Assembly (NCBI GenBank): GCA_050949885.1
Contig: JBMNGO010000004.1
Coordinates: 112,629 to 176,628, forward strand
DNA from: JBMNGO01 sp050949885
GTDB taxonomy: Bacteria; Bacillota; Syntrophomonadia; Syntrophomonadales; Syntrophomonadaceae
Length of the DNA stretch: 64,000 nucleotides
Reading direction: 5' to 3'
The position numbers and the translations under genes are program-made. Position 1 is the stretch's first letter, and the number at the start of each line of letters is the position of its first letter. Positions 8,619 to 16,902 of this stretch are shown one piece after another. The notes beneath the pieces are model-generated. The model did no database searches. It was not told where the DNA came from and saw only the letters and a program-made list of their open reading frames with translations.

Positions 8619-8677
8619 GGGGGCGTTCTTCGGTGAATAATAGCAGACATAAGAATAGTCAACCAAAGAACGTCCCC
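8619..8677. repeat. Divergent two-unit REP-like palindrome
   Basis: Arms at 8619-8634 and 8662-8677 are inverted copies of a unit whose core is AAGAACGTCCCC. The same core occurs in the 27-bp repeat associated with the RAYT gene at 12.9 kb. Two inverted units around a 27-nt centre resemble a BIME. It separates yjbQ from the convergent ABC operon and may also terminate transcription. Confidence 0.55.
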
Positions 8678-8715
8678 GTTAGCTTCCCTAAAGAATTGGG
8701 ATAAAGACCTTAGCT

Positions 8716-9705
8716 CTATTTAGGTACAAATTGTGTTGTTACAACTTTTTCATAAGGAGCAATTTTATCTAGTTCACCGGCATTCTTGATGATTTGCTGC
8801 AGCAAATAGAAGTCCTCATCCAGCAACAATGGATTGGTTTTCCAGCTGTTCTGCTCTTTGTAACGCTGGATGGCACTGATTAGGATTTCATTAGATTCAT
8901 CGGGGAAATGGGGCTTAATAGCTTCGGCAATCTCTTCCGGAGAGTGACTTTCTACCCATTGCTGCCCTTTGTATATAGCATTGGTAAAACTCTGAATCAA
9001 CTGGGGGTTTTTCTCAATGGTGCTCTTCTTGGCGAAATAGGCCGTATAGGGAATCTCTCCGCTCTCTTTGCCAAGCGAGGCTACTATGTGTGCTTTCCCT
9101 TCCTTTTCCATACTGGATGCAGTAGGTTCAAAAATGATTACGTAATCTCCCTGGCCACCCAGAAACGCACCGGGCATAGCCGCAAATTGCATGGTAGTAT
9201 CGATAAAGACATCTTCACCTACTTTTAGTCCATTCTTTTCTAACACATATTGCAAAACAATGGCCGGCATGCCGCCTTTACGCCCGCCAATAACAGTTTT
9301 GCCCTGCAAATTGCTCCATTTAAAATCCGGTTCCGGTTGCCTGCCCATAAGAAAGGTTCCATCCCCATTGGTTAGCTGGGCAAAGACCACACCATAATCT
9401 TCTTTACCTTCATTATAAACATAGACACTTGCTTCCGGGCCGGCAAAGCCAATATCGGCCTGACCGGACAGGACTGCAGTCATGACCTTATCCGCTCCCT
9501 GACCATTGGACAGTACGATTTCCAGACCTTCCTCCTGGAAAAATCCCTGTGTTAACGCTACATATTGCGGGGCATAAAAAATGGAGTGAGTAACCTCACA
9601 AAGTTCAACCTTGGTAAGGGCATCACCGGATTGTTTACCACATCCGCTTATCACCAGCGAAAAACTTAATATACCAACCAATAATAGCAACATCACTTTT
9701 TTCAT
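8716..9705 (-). CDS. ABC transporter substrate-binding lipoprotein (NMT1/ThiY/SsuA type)
   Basis: A signal peptide with lipobox (VISGCGK) precedes an NMT1-like binding protein of 329 residues: QYVALTQGFFQEEGLEIVLSNG-type start, the AGPEASVYVYN block and a long C-terminal helical part. The fold serves importers of thiamin pyrimidine precursors, sulfonates, nitrate or taurine. Ligand cannot be read from sequence. It is the last gene of a three-gene operon (ATPase, permease, binding protein). ATG start with SD GGAGGAAAT. Confidence 0.85.
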   Translation of the reverse strand: MKKVMLLLLVGILSFSLVISGCGKQSGDALTKVELCEVTHSIFYAPQYVALTQGFFQEEGLEIVLSNGQGADKVMTAVLSGQADIGFAGPEASVYVYNEGKEDYGVVFAQLTNGDGTFLMGRQPEPDFKWSNLQGKTVIGGRKGGMPAIVLQYVLEKNGLKVGEDVFIDTTMQFAAMPGAFLGGQGDYVIIFEPTASSMEKEGKAHIVASLGKESGEIPYTAYFAKKSTIEKNPQLIQSFTNAIYKGQQWVESHSPEEIAEAIKPHFPDESNEILISAIQRYKEQNSWKTNPLLLDEDFYLLQQIIKNAGELDKIAPYEKVVTTQFVPK

Positions 9706-9724
9706 GGTTATTTCCTCCTCCCTC

Positions 9725-10573
9725 TTAAGCTAGCCCAATTTTCTTCAGGATATAACGCTCAAAGCAAACCACTCCCTGATACATAATTGTTGCTGCTATC
9801 CCCAAAATAACAACACTGGTCATGACCAGATCAAGTTTAAAAACCTGACCGCCATAAACAATGAGATAGCCTAATCCAGCCTTGGAAACCAGGAACTCGC
9901 CTACAATTACTCCCACCCATGACAATCCCACATTGATTTTAAGTGCATTGATAATATTGGGGAATGAGGCCGGAAGAAGCACCTTAGTTAGAACTTGATA
10001 CTTGCTCCCGCCGAAAATCCTTACCAATTTGATTTTTTCCTGGTCAATTCCCATAAATCCGTTTAAGACTTCGAGTATGGCCACAATCAAAGATATGGCC
10101 AAGGTCATCACAATAATAGCCACCGGGCCCGCTCCAATCCAGACGATAAATATTGGTCCCAGGGCGATTTTGGGCAGGCTGTTTAAGACTACCAGGTACG
10201 GCTCCGATACCCGGGCCAAAAAGTCTGACCACCACAAAGCTATTGCTATCAAAACTCCTAAAATAGTACCCAGCAAAAAACCAATGATAGTTTCCAGACA
10301 GGTTACTCCTATATGGGTAAAAAGGACCCCTTGCTCATATAGTTGTTGTACGGTTTGGATCATGCGAGAGGGCTGACTGGTTATGAAAGGGTCGATAATA
10401 GCCGCCCTGGCCAGTATTTCCCACAGACTAAAAATCATTACCAGAATAAACAGTTGGGTTGCCCGAATAATTAAATTTTCCCGCTTGAGCTGCTGCAGGT
10501 ATCTGGCATGTTCAGGGGAAATCACACTGTTTTGTTCGGTAATCCCGGGCAGTTTCTGAGCGTGATTAAACAT
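9725..10573 (-). CDS. ABC transporter permease (SsuC/ThiX type)
   Basis: This 282-residue membrane protein has about six helices and a BPD_transp_1 domain. The cytoplasmic coupling loop lies around the segment IDQEKIKLVRIFGGSKYQVLTKVLLPA. It belongs with the flanking ATPase and binding protein. ATG start, SD AGGGAG, overlapping the end of the ATPase gene by 8 bp, which suggests translational coupling. Confidence 0.85.
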   Translation of the reverse strand: MFNHAQKLPGITEQNSVISPEHARYLQQLKRENLIIRATQLFILVMIFSLWEILARAAIIDPFITSQPSRMIQTVQQLYEQGVLFTHIGVTCLETIIGFLLGTILGVLIAIALWWSDFLARVSEPYLVVLNSLPKIALGPIFIVWIGAGPVAIIVMTLAISLIVAILEVLNGFMGIDQEKIKLVRIFGGSKYQVLTKVLLPASFPNIINALKINVGLSWVGVIVGEFLVSKAGLGYLIVYGGQVFKLDLVMTSVVILGIAATIMYQGVVCFERYILKKIGLA

Positions 10574-11333
10574 GAATATCCAACTCCCTCCATATTTCGT
10601 GGAAATAGTGTCTGAATTCCGGGGCTTCTCGGGAATTTAAAGGAGTGCGCCATTGGCAGGTTAGAACAATATCGTAAACCTTTTTAACGGTTCCGGGCCG
10701 ATGTGAAAAAACCAAAACCCTATCGGCCATGCTAATAGCTTCAGATATGTCATGGGTAACAAGGATGGCAGTCTTTTTTTCTTTTTTGATAATGCGGTAT
10801 ATATCATCACTTACAGCCAGCCGGGTCTGATAATCCAGAGCGGAAAAGGCTTCATCCAGCAGGAGGATTTGCGGATCAGTTACCAGGGTCCGAATTAGAG
10901 CTGCTCGCTGCCTCATGCCCCCTGATAATTGATCAGGGTATTTATCGCAAAACTCATAGAGTCCGTAAGTTTGCAAAAATTGGATAGCTTTTTCTTTAAT
11001 TTCCGGAGTAACGGCCTTTTGAATTTCAACACCCAACAAGACATTTTTTAAAATGGTCCTCCATTCAAATAAATGGTCTTTCTGCAGCATATAGCCTATT
11101 TTCCTGGAAGGACCGTTTAGAATTTCGCCATTGAGTATGATGTTACCGGAGGTGGGCGCCAGCAGACCAGAAATTATGGATAACAGGGTAGATTTACCGC
11201 ATCCGCTGGGGCCTACAATGCAAACAAATTCGCCGTCGCTGACTGTAAAGTTTATATCCTTTAAGGCATGGATTTCTCCGTTAGGGGATTGATAAGTCAT
11301 GTTGACATTTCGCAGTTCCATTATTGCCTTCAC
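10566..11333 (-). CDS. ABC transporter ATPase (SsuB/ThiZ type)
   Basis: All ATPase motifs are present: Walker A GPSGCGKST, signature LSGGMRQR, Walker B ILLLDEAFSALD and switch His in LVTHDISEA. It is the first gene of the importer operon. The frame opens with TTG at 11348, inside the SD; GTG at 11333 lies 7 nt after GGAGGG and is preferred. No TPP riboswitch was found upstream. Confidence 0.85.
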   Translation of the reverse strand: MKAIMELRNVNMTYQSPNGEIHALKDINFTVSDGEFVCIVGPSGCGKSTLLSIISGLLAPTSGNIILNGEILNGPSRKIGYMLQKDHLFEWRTILKNVLLGVEIQKAVTPEIKEKAIQFLQTYGLYEFCDKYPDQLSGGMRQRAALIRTLVTDPQILLLDEAFSALDYQTRLAVSDDIYRIIKKEKKTAILVTHDISEAISMADRVLVFSHRPGTVKKVYDIVLTCQWRTPLNSREAPEFRHYFHEIWRELDIHV

Positions 11334-11509
11334 ATATCCACCCTCCAATATCTATTTTTAATATGTTATTCAAGTTACTACTGGTAAGTGAGAGTTTTAG
11401 ATTTTGCAGAGTTTCTATAACAGCTAGTACTGCAGGCTTGGAGGGGGATAATGCCAAAAGGTTGGTCGAAAAAATTTGGGGATTTTCCAGGGGACGTTAT
11501 TTTTGCGAG

Positions 11510-11872
11510 CTAGCTGCCTTTGCGGAAAATTTGGGCTAGCTCTTCCATTTCTTTCTGCGCCAGGTCGTCTCTTCCGGCCAGGGATTCCAGATGGTGCTGC
11601 AGTTCGTGCAGGACGGTATCCATGATCTCTTCTTCCCAGCGGGCTCTAGGTTGGTTTCCCAGCAGGGCTTTGAATGAACCGTAATAAAACATGATGAATT
11701 TTCCCAGCCATTCATCCTCAATGTACTCTCCCATTATGTAGAATTCGCCGTCCTGCTTTGTCTCTTTCTGCACATTGAAACCACCGGTCAATGAACGCAG
11801 GAAACGTTCGGGAATGCGTTCAATGGCCTGATCCAGCATATCTGCAAATTCATCGAAGGTGGGGACAATCAT
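11510..11872 (-). CDS. Zincin-like metallopeptidase family protein
   Basis: This 120-residue protein matches the short metallopeptidase family PF06262, with the zinc motif HELQHHLE near residues 89-96 and the N-terminal PTFDEFADMLDQAIERIPERF block. Family members are predicted proteases with unknown substrates. ATG start with SD GAGGAGG. It is divergent from exonuclease III across about 150 bp. Confidence 0.8.
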   Translation of the reverse strand: MIVPTFDEFADMLDQAIERIPERFLRSLTGGFNVQKETKQDGEFYIMGEYIEDEWLGKFIMFYYGSFKALLGNQPRARWEEEIMDTVLHELQHHLESLAGRDDLAQKEMEELAQIFRKGS

Positions 11873-12026
11873 TTAATTTCCTCCTCTCGCTCTCTTTGCT
11901 CAATATTAAGACAGTATGTGGTATTCTAAAAAGCAGAGTACATATTTTCTCCTTTATCTGTGCAAACAGAAGGATGAATTATCTATATAATTAACTTTAT
12001 CATAGTTAATAATGGAGTGAAGAAAG

Positions 12027-12803
12027 ATGAAATTAATCTCATGGAATGTTAATGGACTTAGGGCGGTTTTAAACAAGGGCTTTAGGGAATTTTTCATGGC
12101 GGAACAACCTGATATATTCTGCATCCAGGAGACCAAAATGCAGCCAGGGCAAGCAGTTTTGGATATTGAAGGGTATGAAGAATACTGGAACAGTGCGGAT
12201 AAGAAGGGATATTCGGGTACGGCTGTATTTACCCGTATAACGCCGCTGGGAGTAACTTTTGATCTTGTCCAGGGGGAACACCCCTCCGAGGGGAGAGTAA
12301 TTACCTTGGAATACGATGAATTTTTCCTGGTGAATGCCTATGTACCCAATTCCCAGCGTGAATTAGTAAGACTTGACTACCGGATGAAATGGCAGGACGA
12401 TTTCCGCGCCCATTTGCAAAAGCTGGACGATAAAAAGCCGGTGATAATATGCGGGGATCTAAATGTAGCTCACCAGGAAATCGATTTAAAGAATCCCAAA
12501 TCCAATCAGAAGAATGCTGGCTTTACACCCCAGGAGAGGCAAAAAATGACGGAACTTCTGGAAGCCGGTTTTGTTGATTCATTTCGTTACAAATATCCGG
12601 ACTTGGAGGGTGCTTACACCTGGTGGTCTTATATGTTTAAAGCCCGGGAGAAAAATGTGGGATGGCGTATCGACTACTTCCTGGTTTCAGATAGAATCAA
12701 GGACCAAATCAAAGAAGCCATCATTTATAAAGAAGTAATGGGCAGCGACCATTGCCCCATTGGCCTCGTTACACCGGGACGTTCTTTCTGTAACAAAAAC
12801 TAA
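12027..12803 (+). CDS. xth: Exodeoxyribonuclease III, C-terminus supplied by a repeat
   Basis: An AP endonuclease/3'-exonuclease of the EEP fold: MKLISWNVNGLRA start, QETKMQ with the metal-binding Glu, YSGTAVFTR, ICGDLNVAH and the final SDHCPIGL with catalytic Asp-His. The full fold is present, so it should work in base-excision repair. The last codons, from Val after GL to the stop, are read from a 27-bp REP copy (12768-12794) plus the three codons after it, giving the tail VTPGRSFCNKN in place of the native end. Confidence 0.92.
   Translation: MKLISWNVNGLRAVLNKGFREFFMAEQPDIFCIQETKMQPGQAVLDIEGYEEYWNSADKKGYSGTAVFTRITPLGVTFDLVQGEHPSEGRVITLEYDEFFLVNAYVPNSQRELVRLDYRMKWQDDFRAHLQKLDDKKPVIICGDLNVAHQEIDLKNPKSNQKNAGFTPQERQKMTELLEAGFVDSFRYKYPDLEGAYTWWSYMFKAREKNVGWRIDYFLVSDRIKDQIKEAIIYKEVMGSDHCPIGLVTPGRSFCNKN
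12768..12794 (-). repeat. RAYT-associated REP copy 1 (inside the xth 3' end)
   Basis: A 27-bp unit in reverse orientation, starting GTTACACCGGGACG and ending in TGTAAC; its terminal GTTACA and TGTAAC are inverted. It is identical to copies at 16255 and 32863 and lies just left of the RAYT gene, inverted with respect to the copy on its right. Confidence 0.85.
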
Positions 12804-12844
12804 AAAAAATTTTTGGACGGAATAGAACTGTTTTATAAAAATTT

Positions 12845-12853
12845 TGCTATAAT
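12845..12853 (+). promoter_or_regulatory. Extended -10 promoter of the RAYT gene
   Basis: TGCTATAAT gives a TGN-TATAAT extended -10, 32 bp before the ATG. No good -35 is present. Confidence 0.45.
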
Positions 12854-12884
12854 GGAATTAAATGTATATAAATGGAGTTTTGGG

Positions 12885-13655
12885 ATGGTCAGGCAACCCA
12901 GAAAAAGGTGTGAGAGCGGCTTTTACCATGTGACTCTGCGAGGCGTCAATCGTGGAGATATTTTCCTTGACAAAGAAGATTGCCAGCGCTTTTTGCATAC
13001 TCTTGAACAAAAAAAGAGGCATCAAGAATACGTGCTTTATGGTTATTGCTTAATGAGCAATCATGTTCACTTACTGGTACAGGAAAAAGAAGACACGATC
13101 TCTCGAATCATGAGCAGGATAGGAACCAGTTATGCCAAGTGTTTTAACCAAAAATACAATCGGACTGGACACCTTTTCCAAGGCCGCTACGGTAGCGAGT
13201 GCATAGAAGATGATCAGTATTTATTGACGGTAATCCGGTATATACATAATAATCCAGTAAAAGCAGGGTTAGTAAAGGAAGCAGAGGCCTATAAATGGAG
13301 TAGCATTCATGCTTATATGAACGATCAACAGGCAAACGGGTTAGTTGATACTGAGTTTATTCTGGGTATGTTTCATCAGGACAGAGCTACAGCAATTTCG
13401 GCGTTTAGAGAGTTCATGAAGGAAGACCATGAAGATATCTGCCTGCAGGAAGTAATTCCACGAAATAAAACCGATGAACAAGTAAAGGCAGAGATCGTTG
13501 CCTTGATGGGTGGTGAGCCAATTGCAAACTTACGGAATTTGGACAAGGAAAAGTGCAATAGGATACTTAGAACCATCAAGGCTAGTGAAGGGGTAACCCT
13601 AAGGCAAATAGCTCGAGTTACGGGTTTTAATGTGATGAGAATATACCGGGCATAA
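12885..13655 (+). CDS. REP-associated tyrosine transposase (RAYT, Y1_Tnp)
   Basis: This 256-residue protein has the Y1 HUH-endonuclease fold: start RKRCESGFYHVTLRGVNR, the HUH pair H60 and H62 in SNHVHLLV, and candidate nucleophile Y112 in DDQYLLTVIRYIHNNPVKAG. The segment NRTGHLFQGRY is typical of RAYTs. A C-terminal helical domain ends in LRQIARVTG, likely DNA binding. RAYTs cut single-stranded REP hairpins; here inverted 27-bp repeats flank the gene. The ATG at 12885 has SD GGAG at good spacing; the longer frame from 12813 crosses the promoter. All catalytic residues seem intact. Confidence 0.88.
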   Translation: MVRQPRKRCESGFYHVTLRGVNRGDIFLDKEDCQRFLHTLEQKKRHQEYVLYGYCLMSNHVHLLVQEKEDTISRIMSRIGTSYAKCFNQKYNRTGHLFQGRYGSECIEDDQYLLTVIRYIHNNPVKAGLVKEAEAYKWSSIHAYMNDQQANGLVDTEFILGMFHQDRATAISAFREFMKEDHEDICLQEVIPRNKTDEQVKAEIVALMGGEPIANLRNLDKEKCNRILRTIKASEGVTLRQIARVTGFNVMRIYRA

Positions 13656-13663
13656 TTGTTAGT

Positions 13664-13690
13664 GTTACACAAAGAACGTCCCGGTGTAAC
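13664..13690 (+). repeat. RAYT-associated REP copy 2
   Basis: Same 27-bp unit in forward orientation, beginning GTTACACAAAGAACG, with one difference from the identical set. With copy 1 it brackets the RAYT gene as an inverted pair. It also lies between two convergent genes. Confidence 0.85.
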
Positions 13691-13692
13691 GG

Positions 13693-14172
13693 TTATAGTT
13701 TATCTTCTTCTTCATCTAATTCATTTTCGATGGCTTGCTGCTTTCTTTTATTCAAATAATGGACCAGGGAAAAGCCTAAGAACGCTGCCAGGGTTCCGGA
13801 TAAAAACGTAATCCCCAAGGTGGTAAGCCAGATGAAAGGATTGGCATTATCTCCATAACGGGCATAATTGGCTATACCAGTCACGACGCAGATGGTAAAA
13901 CCACAAACCAGACTATTTAATAATACAAATTTAATCCTCCTGTTTTTGCTGCTATACAAATCATTCCCTGATGCTATATGTCTGACCAAGAGATAAGCGC
14001 AGGCTCCCAAAAAACAGATGAATTCAGCTGCATAGTGAGAAAAAGGCAAATTATATACATATTGCTGCACCAGTATGGAAATGATCAGTGCCAGTAGCAG
14101 CAGGTTGCAGGTTTCACTGCCGATTTTGCGTTTTTGAGCTACAGTTCGTTCATCTTGAATCAAATCTTTCAT
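13693..14172 (-). CDS. Four-helix membrane protein, partner of an XRE regulator
   Basis: This 159-residue protein has four predicted membrane helices and an acidic C-terminal tail (ENELDEEEDKL). Its arrangement behind a small YozG/XRE-type regulator is typical of Firmicutes DUF6773-like proteins, an assignment I hold only loosely. The ATG at 14172 overlaps the TGA of the upstream gene in ATGA, so the two are translationally coupled. Function unknown. Confidence 0.65.
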   Translation of the reverse strand: MKDLIQDERTVAQKRKIGSETCNLLLLALIISILVQQYVYNLPFSHYAAEFICFLGACAYLLVRHIASGNDLYSSKNRRIKFVLLNSLVCGFTICVVTGIANYARYGDNANPFIWLTTLGITFLSGTLAAFLGFSLVHYLNKRKQQAIENELDEEEDKL

Positions 14173-14369
14173 GGCGTATCCTCCCAAAATAATTCATCCA
14201 ATGTTTTGCCCAGTGCTTTGCATATGGCAATGCAGAGTTTTAATGAAGGGTTATATTTCCCTGCTTCAATCAATCCTATGGTTTGGCGTGTAACTCCCAC
14301 TGCCTTAGCCAAGTCTTCTTGTTTCATATCTCGTTCGATACGGGCTAACTTCATTTTTATGTTTTTCAT
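14169..14369 (-). CDS. Small XRE-family transcriptional regulator
   Basis: A 66-residue single-domain HTH_3 protein: MKQEDLAKAVGVTRQTIGLIEAGKYNPSL is the helix-turn-helix, followed by a short tail ending LFWEDTP. It resembles the YozG group, which regulates adjoining membrane-protein genes. ATG at 14369 has SD AGGTGA; GTG at 14381 is too close to it. It is the first gene of a two-gene operon. Confidence 0.8.
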   Translation of the reverse strand: MKNIKMKLARIERDMKQEDLAKAVGVTRQTIGLIEAGKYNPSLKLCIAICKALGKTLDELFWEDTP

Positions 14370-14548
14370 AAGCAACTTCACCTGCGCTTAATATAACATA
14401 TAAATTACATAATGTAAAATATATATTGCATATTAGTTAAGCCTTTTGTTTAATGGCAATTGAGCCATTATTTACATCAAGGTAAAAAGGCCAAACAGTC
14501 GAATTCTGATCCAATAGGCCCTAGTATTGAAAAATTGAGGTGATGTTA

Positions 14549-15904
14549 TTGATCAAAAGATTGAAGCAAGTGATTACAGTACTGATTCTGGTGTGTTTCC
14601 CGGTTACATATTCGGCTCAGGCCGCCAGCGTAGTAAACATAAGCATTGACGGGAAAGAACGCCAGATAGACCCGCCCGCCCAATTGGTGAATGACCGTAC
14701 CATGGTACCGGTGCGCTTTATTGTGGAGGATCCCGCATTACAAGGGCAGGTTTATTGGGACCAGAGCCAGCAGAAGGTGGCCTTGGATTGTCGCGGTCAT
14801 TACATAGAGCTCTTTATCGGCAGCCCGCAGGCCAAGGTGGACGGGGCAGCTTATACTTTTGATGTCCCTCCTTACATTTACCAGGGACGCACCTTTGTAC
14901 CATTACGGTTTTTGGCGGAGCGCCTGGGAGCCCGGGTGGAGTGGAACGCATCGCAAAGGCTGGTGGACATTCGCTTTGCTCAGACCGAGCCCCGGGTGTT
15001 TGCCTATTATTACTATACCCCCCGGGAAGAGTTGGAGCAAAACGCCCATCTGTTTACGGATATAGCTTTCCGCTGGTTTGCCACCAACAGCCGGGGGCAG
15101 CTTTCTTTTGATTACCAGGACGACTATGCTAAGATCCTGACCTGGGCCAAATCCAAGGGAATACGCACCCATGCCAGTGTAGTCTTGATGGGCAGTGAAG
15201 CTCTGCATACCCTTTTATCCAATGCCTCCAACCGCTCCCGATTAATTAAGGCATTGGTTAATGAGGTAACCAAAGGCGGATATGATGGGGTAAACATCGA
15301 TTTCGAGCTGATGTCCGCCAGTGATGCTGATAATTTCACCAACTTCTTAAAAGAATTGAAGCAGGCTCTGGGAGCAGGCAAAGAATTGTCGGTAGCAGTA
15401 TTTGGCCGAACCGGCAAAGAGAATTGGGCTACTCCTTATCAGTATGATAAGATCGGGCAAATTGCTGATAGCGTAGTAGTTATGGCGTATGACTACCATT
15501 ACCCCACTACGGCGGCGGGAGCAATTGCTCCACTGTGGTGGGTCAAGGAGGTTGCCCAGTATATGGTAAGGACCATGCCGGCGGAGAAGGTATTGATGGG
15601 AATGGCCAACTACGGTTATGATTGGCCCCAAGACACCAAAGCCACATCAGTAACCGCCCAGAAACTAGCTGAGCTCCAGAAAAAGTACCAGGTGCAGAGC
15701 CATTGGGATGAGGTAAGCTACAGTCCTTACTACACCTATTGGGATGAAAATGGATGTTATCATCAGGTTTGGCTGGAAAACTATAAGAGCCTCACTGCCA
15801 AATGGAATGTGGTAGAGGAATATGGTTTGGGAGGAATGTCCTTCTGGCGAATAGGGACCGGGTTTACGGATCTATATCAGATGCTGGAGGAGAATACCGA
15901 TTAA
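14549..15904 (+). CDS. Secreted stalk-domain GH18 hydrolase
   Basis: A signal peptide ending near AQAA is followed by a copper-amine-oxidase N-terminal-like stalk domain (VNISIDGK, NDRTMVPVRF, GRTFVPLRFLAERLGARVEW, to about residue 145) and a glycoside hydrolase 18 domain. The GH18 active-site strand reads YDGVNIDFE with catalytic Glu at about 253, and MAYDYHYP follows. Related YaaH/YdhD-like proteins act on peptidoglycan or spore cortex; the substrate here is inferred. SD GAGG (14537-14540) fits TTG at 14549; the GTG at 14540 and ATG at 14543 overlap or crowd it. Confidence 0.85.
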   Translation: MIKRLKQVITVLILVCFPVTYSAQAASVVNISIDGKERQIDPPAQLVNDRTMVPVRFIVEDPALQGQVYWDQSQQKVALDCRGHYIELFIGSPQAKVDGAAYTFDVPPYIYQGRTFVPLRFLAERLGARVEWNASQRLVDIRFAQTEPRVFAYYYYTPREELEQNAHLFTDIAFRWFATNSRGQLSFDYQDDYAKILTWAKSKGIRTHASVVLMGSEALHTLLSNASNRSRLIKALVNEVTKGGYDGVNIDFELMSASDADNFTNFLKELKQALGAGKELSVAVFGRTGKENWATPYQYDKIGQIADSVVVMAYDYHYPTTAAGAIAPLWWVKEVAQYMVRTMPAEKVLMGMANYGYDWPQDTKATSVTAQKLAELQKKYQVQSHWDEVSYSPYYTYWDENGCYHQVWLENYKSLTAKWNVVEEYGLGGMSFWRIGTGFTDLYQMLEENTD

Positions 15905-16254
15905 ATACAAGCTTTTTCCGTGCTATTTTAGGGTTGGAGTGTCTTTAATTGTTGCAATAAAAATACAGTTATTTGGAGTACGTCTAACATACACCCAGCG
16001 GCTATTTCAGATAGCCGCTTATTATTCTAAGTACAAAGTGAACAATTGCTATCATTTACAATGTTTTTCAAGCTGTGAATTGAACTGAACAAATATCTGC
16101 CGAATCAGATAAGAATATTAATATCCGAAATTGAGCATTAGTTAATGGTAGAATTATAATAGCAAGAAATGGATAGAAAGCCGTAACGAAATACTCAGAT
16201 CCGAATCCCCAAGTAAAGGGTCCAACATGATAAATATACAAAGAGCATAACGTT
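15905..16254. other. Intergenic region before IS remnants
   Basis: Contains one terminator hairpin near its left third and otherwise no recognisable gene. The right edge is a REP copy joined to the IS3 remnant. Confidence 0.4.
15997..16019 (+). terminator. Terminator hairpin after the GH18 gene
   Basis: AGCGGCTAT (15997-16005) pairs perfectly with ATAGCCGCT (16011-16019) over a 5-nt loop, followed by a T-rich stretch. Confidence 0.6.
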
Positions 16255-16281
16255 GTTACAGAAAGAACGTCCCGGTGTAAC
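16255..16281 (+). repeat. RAYT-associated REP copy 3, at the IS3 break point
   Basis: Identical to copies at 12768 (reversed) and 32863, beginning GTTACAGAAAGAACG. It abuts the first IS3 coding sequence, so the transposase gene is broken exactly at the repeat. Confidence 0.85.
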
Positions 16282-16870
16282 ACGAACCATTCATCGCAAT
16301 TTGGAGCAGGCACTATTAGATAAGGAATACAAGAATTTGACTACTGATATTGAAATCACGAAACCGTTTCAAGTTTTGTCGAGCGATATCAGTTATATCC
16401 GGACCGGAGAAGGATTTGATTATTTGTGCCAGGTCCGGGATGTAATGACAAACACGGTATTGGCAGAATGTCATTCAGCGACGATGAAAGCGGAACTAGT
16501 GTTACATACAATCAAGAAGACTCAGGAACGCTGGCGACTACCGGCTGGGGTGATCTTCCACAGCGATCGTGGTAGCCAATATACAGCAAAGAAAGTCATG
16601 AAACAGGTAGCCAGTTACGGATGGCAACAAAGCTTCTCCAGAGTTGGAAAACCAGGCGATAATTCTTGGAGCGAAAGCTTCTTTGCTATCTTGAAAAAAG
16701 AAATAATCCATTGGCATTTTTATGCTACACGGGATCAGGCAAGACAAGGGATATTTGAGTACATCGAGGTGTTCTACAACCGCCAGAGAGCACAGAAACG
16801 GTTAGGTTATCTGAGTCCAGTCCAATATCCTGAACAGTGGCAAAAAGGCCAATTAAAAACAGTCGCTTAG
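16282..16870 (+). pseudogene. IS3-family transposase orfB fragment (rve integrase core)
   Basis: The reading frame keeps the DDE core: SSDISYIRTGEG (first Asp), IFHSDRGSQYTA (second Asp) and DNSWSESFFAILKKE (Glu), then the C-terminal FYNRQRAQKRLGYLSPVQY. The N-terminal portion is absent, and the apparent first residues are read from the REP copy. Not expected to transpose by itself. Confidence 0.85.
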
Positions 16871-16899
16871 CAAATTGTCCGGAAAAGTGTTGACGATCC
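16282..16899 (+). mobile_element. IS3-family remnant, left part missing
   Basis: Holds the 3' two thirds of orfB and a right end ending near GTGTTGACGATCC. The orfA gene and left end are absent, replaced by the REP copy. It directly adjoins an IS21 remnant. Confidence 0.75.
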
Positions 16900-16902
16900 G
16901 CG

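Noticed and set aside
11488..11500. GGGACGTT as a further REP copy
   Set aside because: Only eight bases match and the GTTACA/TGTAAC ends are missing.
11334..11509. TPP riboswitch before the ABC importer
   Set aside because: The conserved CUGAGA and ACCUGA cores are absent, so a thiamin precursor role is not supported.
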